Positions 5,934 through 7,950 of a stretch of 7,950 nucleotides of DNA are shown here, piece after piece (within the stretch, counting starts at the first letter, position 1; each line of letters starts with the position of its first letter). The translations under genes were made by a program, and so were the position numbers. Below the pieces are notes generated by a model. It saw only the letters and a list, made by a program, of their open reading frames with translations, was not told the DNA's origin and did not search any database. The stretch is from DATIYW01 sp035517415 (GTDB lineage: Bacteria > Acidobacteriota > Thermoanaerobaculia > Thermoanaerobaculales > Thermoanaerobaculaceae). The stretch covers positions 1 through 7,950 of the forward strand of contig DATIYW010000040.1 of NCBI GenBank assembly GCA_035517415.1, in the 5' to 3' direction.

Positions 5934-5940
5934 GGGAGGA
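5934..5940 (+). promoter_or_regulatory. Strong Shine-Dalgarno sequence of the Tricorn gene
   Basis: GGGAGGA lies eight bases before the ATG at 5949, the best ribosome site in the window. It settles this start, which also places a signal peptide at the protein's N-terminus. Confidence 0.8.
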
Positions 5941-5948
5941 AACCGGCC

Positions 5949-7950
5949 ATGACATCTCGAACGAGGGGCTTCCTGGCGGTGTTCGTGTGCCTGCTGGCGC
6001 TGGGGTGGGCGGCGTCCGGAAGCGCGGCGCCCGGGTACTTCCGCTTTCCGGACATCAACGGCAGCCGCATCGTGTTCACCGCCGAGGGCGATCTTTGGGT
6101 CGTGGCCGACACGGGCGGCATCGCCCGCCGTCTCACCACCCACCCCGGCACCGAGTACTTCCCCCGCTTCTCGCCGGACGGCAAGTGGATCGCGTTCACC
6201 GGCGAGTACGACGGCAATCAGGACGTCTTCGTGATCCCGTCGGAGGGCGGCGAGCCGCGCCGCCTGACCTGGCATCCCGGTCCCGACCAGGTGGTCGGTT
6301 GGACGCCGGACGGCAAGAAGGTCCTCTTCCGCAGCCGGGCGGAGAACCCGCAGGCCTGGGAGCTGTTCGCGGTCGGCACCGACGGGTCGGACCCGGAGAA
6401 GCTGCCGATCGGTTGGGCGGCGCGAATCGACATCGACCCCGACTCGGGGATGTGGGCGTTCAACCGGGTCACCTCCGAGGGCCGCACCTGGAAGCGCTAC
6501 CGCGGCGGCATGGCGAGCGACATCTGGGTCGGCCACCCCGACAGGGCGGACTTCAAGAAGATCGGCGACTTCGCCGGGCCCCAGGAGTTCCCGATGTGGC
6601 ACGGCGGCCGCATCTACTTCCTCTGCGACGAGGGCGGCACCAACAACATCTGGTCGATGCGCCCCGACGGCTCCGACCGCCGCCGCCACACCGACTTCAA
6701 GGACTGGGACGCGCGCTGGCCGGCGATGAGCCGCGACGGGCGGATCGCCTTCACGCTCGGCGCAGATATCGAGGTATTCAACGCCGCGGACGGATCGGTG
6801 CGCAAGGTCAACGTCGACCTTCCGAGCGACGCCGTTCTCACCCGCGAGCGCTACCCTGAAGCTGCGAAGACGCTCAGCTGGGCCGACCTCGCGCCCAAGG
6901 GCGACCGCATCGCCGTGACGACGCGCGGCGAGGTCTTCACGATCCCGGTCAAGGACGGTCCGACCATGCCGGTGACTCATGGGTCGGGCGCGCGCGAGAG
7001 CTGGGCCAGCTTTTCCCCCGACGGCAAGCGCCTGGTCTACGTGACCGACGCGCCGGGGGAAGAGGAGATCCGCACCGTCGACTCCTGGGGCCGGGGAGAG
7101 CCGAAGGTCGTCATGCCCGCCGGCACGAGCGGCTACCACTACGCGCCGATCTGGTCGCCCGACGGCAAGCTGATCGCCTACTCCGACCAGACCCAGACGC
7201 TCTACGTGATCCCAGCCGAAGGCGGCGCCCCCAAGGTCGCGGACCACAGCGACCAGGCGGCAATCCGCGATTACACCTGGAGCCCGGACGGCCGCTGGCT
7301 CGCCTACTCGAAGAGCGCGCGCAACGACTATTCCTCGGTGTTCGTCTACGACACCAAGGACGGCAAGGCGCACCGCGTCACGGGCGAGTTCACCAACGAC
7401 TACTCGCCGGCGTGGGATCCGCAGGGACGCTACCTGTACTTCCTCTCTTCCCGCGCCACCAACCCGGTGCTCGACTCCAACGACGTCAACGTGATCGAAG
7501 CGAAGAACGTCCAGCCGTTCATGGTCCTGTTGCGCAAGGACGTCGCCAACCCGTTCGCGGACGCCAAGGGGCTGCCCGAGGCGGAGAAGAAGGACGAGAA
7601 GGCCAAGGACGAGAAGGCCAAGGCCGAAGGCAAGAAGGGCGACGCGAAGGCCGACGAGAAGAAACCCGAGGGCAAGGAGGCGAAAAAGGACGAAAAGGCC
7701 GAGAAGCCGCCCGAGCCGGTCGAAATCGACTTCGACGGCCTGGCGGACCGCTACCTCGAGCTGCCCAACGTCGAGCGCGGGCGCTACGTCAACCTGGGCG
7801 CCACGGCCAAGTTCGTGTACTTCCTGTCCTCCCCGATCAAGGGCATGGAGGAGCAGCCGCCGCTGTTCGCGGAAGGCGAGCCCGATGCCACGATGTTCAG
7901 CTACGACATCGACAAGAAGAAGCTGAAGCCGTTCACCGAGGGCGTCTCGG
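5949..7950 (+). CDS. Secreted Tricorn protease homologue (peptidase S41 family), 3' partial
   Basis: The frame is open from ATG 5949 to the window end: 667 residues of a protein that is usually about 1,050-1,100 long. A signal peptide (basic TSRTR, hydrophobic 8-22, cleavage near SGSA-APG, about 26-28) sends it to the periplasm, unlike the cytosolic archaeal enzyme. At least eight PD40-type propeller strands are seen: FSPDGKWIAF (74-83), WTPDGKKVLF (118-127), SRDGRIAF (261-268), APKGDRIAV (315-323), FSPDGKRLVY (355-364), WSPDGKLIAY (402-411), WSPDGRWLAY (444-453) and WDPQGRYLYF (489-498). They form the six-bladed then seven-bladed propellers that gate and channel peptides in Tricorn. The second propeller carries a Lys/Glu/Asp-rich insert (545-590) before EIDFDGLADR. 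The PDZ and serine-protease core lie beyond the window. It likely trims oligopeptides in the periplasm. A TolB-like or DPP-type peptidase is the alternative, but the order, length and insert fit Tricorn better. Confidence 0.88.
   Translation, partial: MTSRTRGFLAVFVCLLALGWAASGSAAPGYFRFPDINGSRIVFTAEGDLWVVADTGGIARRLTTHPGTEYFPRFSPDGKWIAFTGEYDGNQDVFVIPSEGGEPRRLTWHPGPDQVVGWTPDGKKVLFRSRAENPQAWELFAVGTDGSDPEKLPIGWAARIDIDPDSGMWAFNRVTSEGRTWKRYRGGMASDIWVGHPDRADFKKIGDFAGPQEFPMWHGGRIYFLCDEGGTNNIWSMRPDGSDRRRHTDFKDWDARWPAMSRDGRIAFTLGADIEVFNAADGSVRKVNVDLPSDAVLTRERYPEAAKTLSWADLAPKGDRIAVTTRGEVFTIPVKDGPTMPVTHGSGARESWASFSPDGKRLVYVTDAPGEEEIRTVDSWGRGEPKVVMPAGTSGYHYAPIWSPDGKLIAYSDQTQTLYVIPAEGGAPKVADHSDQAAIRDYTWSPDGRWLAYSKSARNDYSSVFVYDTKDGKAHRVTGEFTNDYSPAWDPQGRYLYFLSSRATNPVLDSNDVNVIEAKNVQPFMVLLRKDVANPFADAKGLPEAEKKDEKAKDEKAKAEGKKGDAKADEKKPEGKEAKKDEKAEKPPEPVEIDFDGLADRYLELPNVERGRYVNLGATAKFVYFLSSPIKGMEEQPPLFAEGEPDATMFSYDIDKKKLKPFTEGVS
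7590..7619 (+). repeat. 15-bp tandem repeat inside the charged insert of the Tricorn gene
   Basis: AAGGACGAGAAGGCC occurs twice in direct succession (7590-7604 and 7605-7619), followed by the degenerate AAGGCCGAAGGC. It encodes K-D-E-K-A repeats. The whole low-complexity stretch runs from about 7581 to 7718. Fifteen bases is a whole number of codons, so copy-number change would keep the frame. Confidence 0.85.

Noticed and set aside
5010..7373. A 787-codon minus-strand frame opposite the phosphatase and Tricorn genes
   Set aside because: The composition is that of an antisense shadow, and the plus strand has signal peptides, catalytic motifs and propeller repeats there.
7430..7675. An 81-codon minus-strand frame rich in Ser/Phe/Ala
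   Set aside because: It is the antisense of the Lys/Glu-rich insert (Lys and Glu codons read backwards give Phe, Leu and Ser), not an independent membrane peptide.
7581..7718. The Lys/Glu/Asp-rich stretch as a sign of frameshift or a boundary between two genes
   Set aside because: The frame stays open on both sides, with propeller-like sequence before it and EIDFDGLADRYLELP after it, so it is an insert in one protein.

Overview
The window is a very GC-rich, densely coding piece of chromosome, apparently from a Gram-negative bacterium. Support for this includes an exported protein ending in a TonB-C-like domain, a secreted Tricorn-type protease and an exported acid-phosphatase-like enzyme. 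The style (high GC, exported Tricorn with a Lys/Glu/Asp-rich insert, exported TonB-C protein with a beta-rich N-terminal half) reminds me of Acidobacteriota such as the Thermoanaerobaculia. That is an impression from family habits, not something the sequence proves. There are no tRNA or rRNA genes, CRISPR arrays, insertion sequences or prophage genes.

Layout: (1) 2-313 (+) is the C-terminal end of a secreted protein with a MAM-like/choice-of-anchor beta-sandwich domain, followed by a clear intrinsic terminator at 353-386. (2) 410-1489 (-) is an exported protein with a TonB-C-like C-terminus. It is divergent from (3) 1632-2552 (+), an Fpg/Nei-type DNA glycosylase with an atypical zinc finger. 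(4) 2565-3470 (-) is an arginase, convergent with the glycosylase and only 12 bp from it. (5) 3534-5000 (-) is a 14-helix DHA2-type MFS transporter just upstream of the arginase on the same strand. (6) 5067-5807 (+), divergent from the transporter, is an exported PAP2/class A acid phosphatase-like protein. (7) 5949 to the window end (+) is the first 667 residues of a secreted Tricorn protease homologue. It covers both beta-propeller regions but not the catalytic domains.

The genes look like single-gene housekeeping or accessory units, not one pathway. Transporter and arginase are the only same-strand neighbours that could be co-transcribed, but the arginase appears to have its own -10 element. 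The most interesting non-coding signal is that both of these genes lack a Shine-Dalgarno sequence and carry a TANNNT hexamer exactly 6 bases before the ATG, the arrangement expected for leaderless mRNAs. By contrast, the Tricorn gene and the TonB-C gene have good Shine-Dalgarno sequences. No obviously new multi-gene system is present. The points worth checking are the leaderless starts, the glycosylase zinc finger, the exported TonB-C protein, the transporter lacking the usual helix-1 aspartate, and the charged insert in the Tricorn propeller. There is no gene-free stretch longer than 142 bp.
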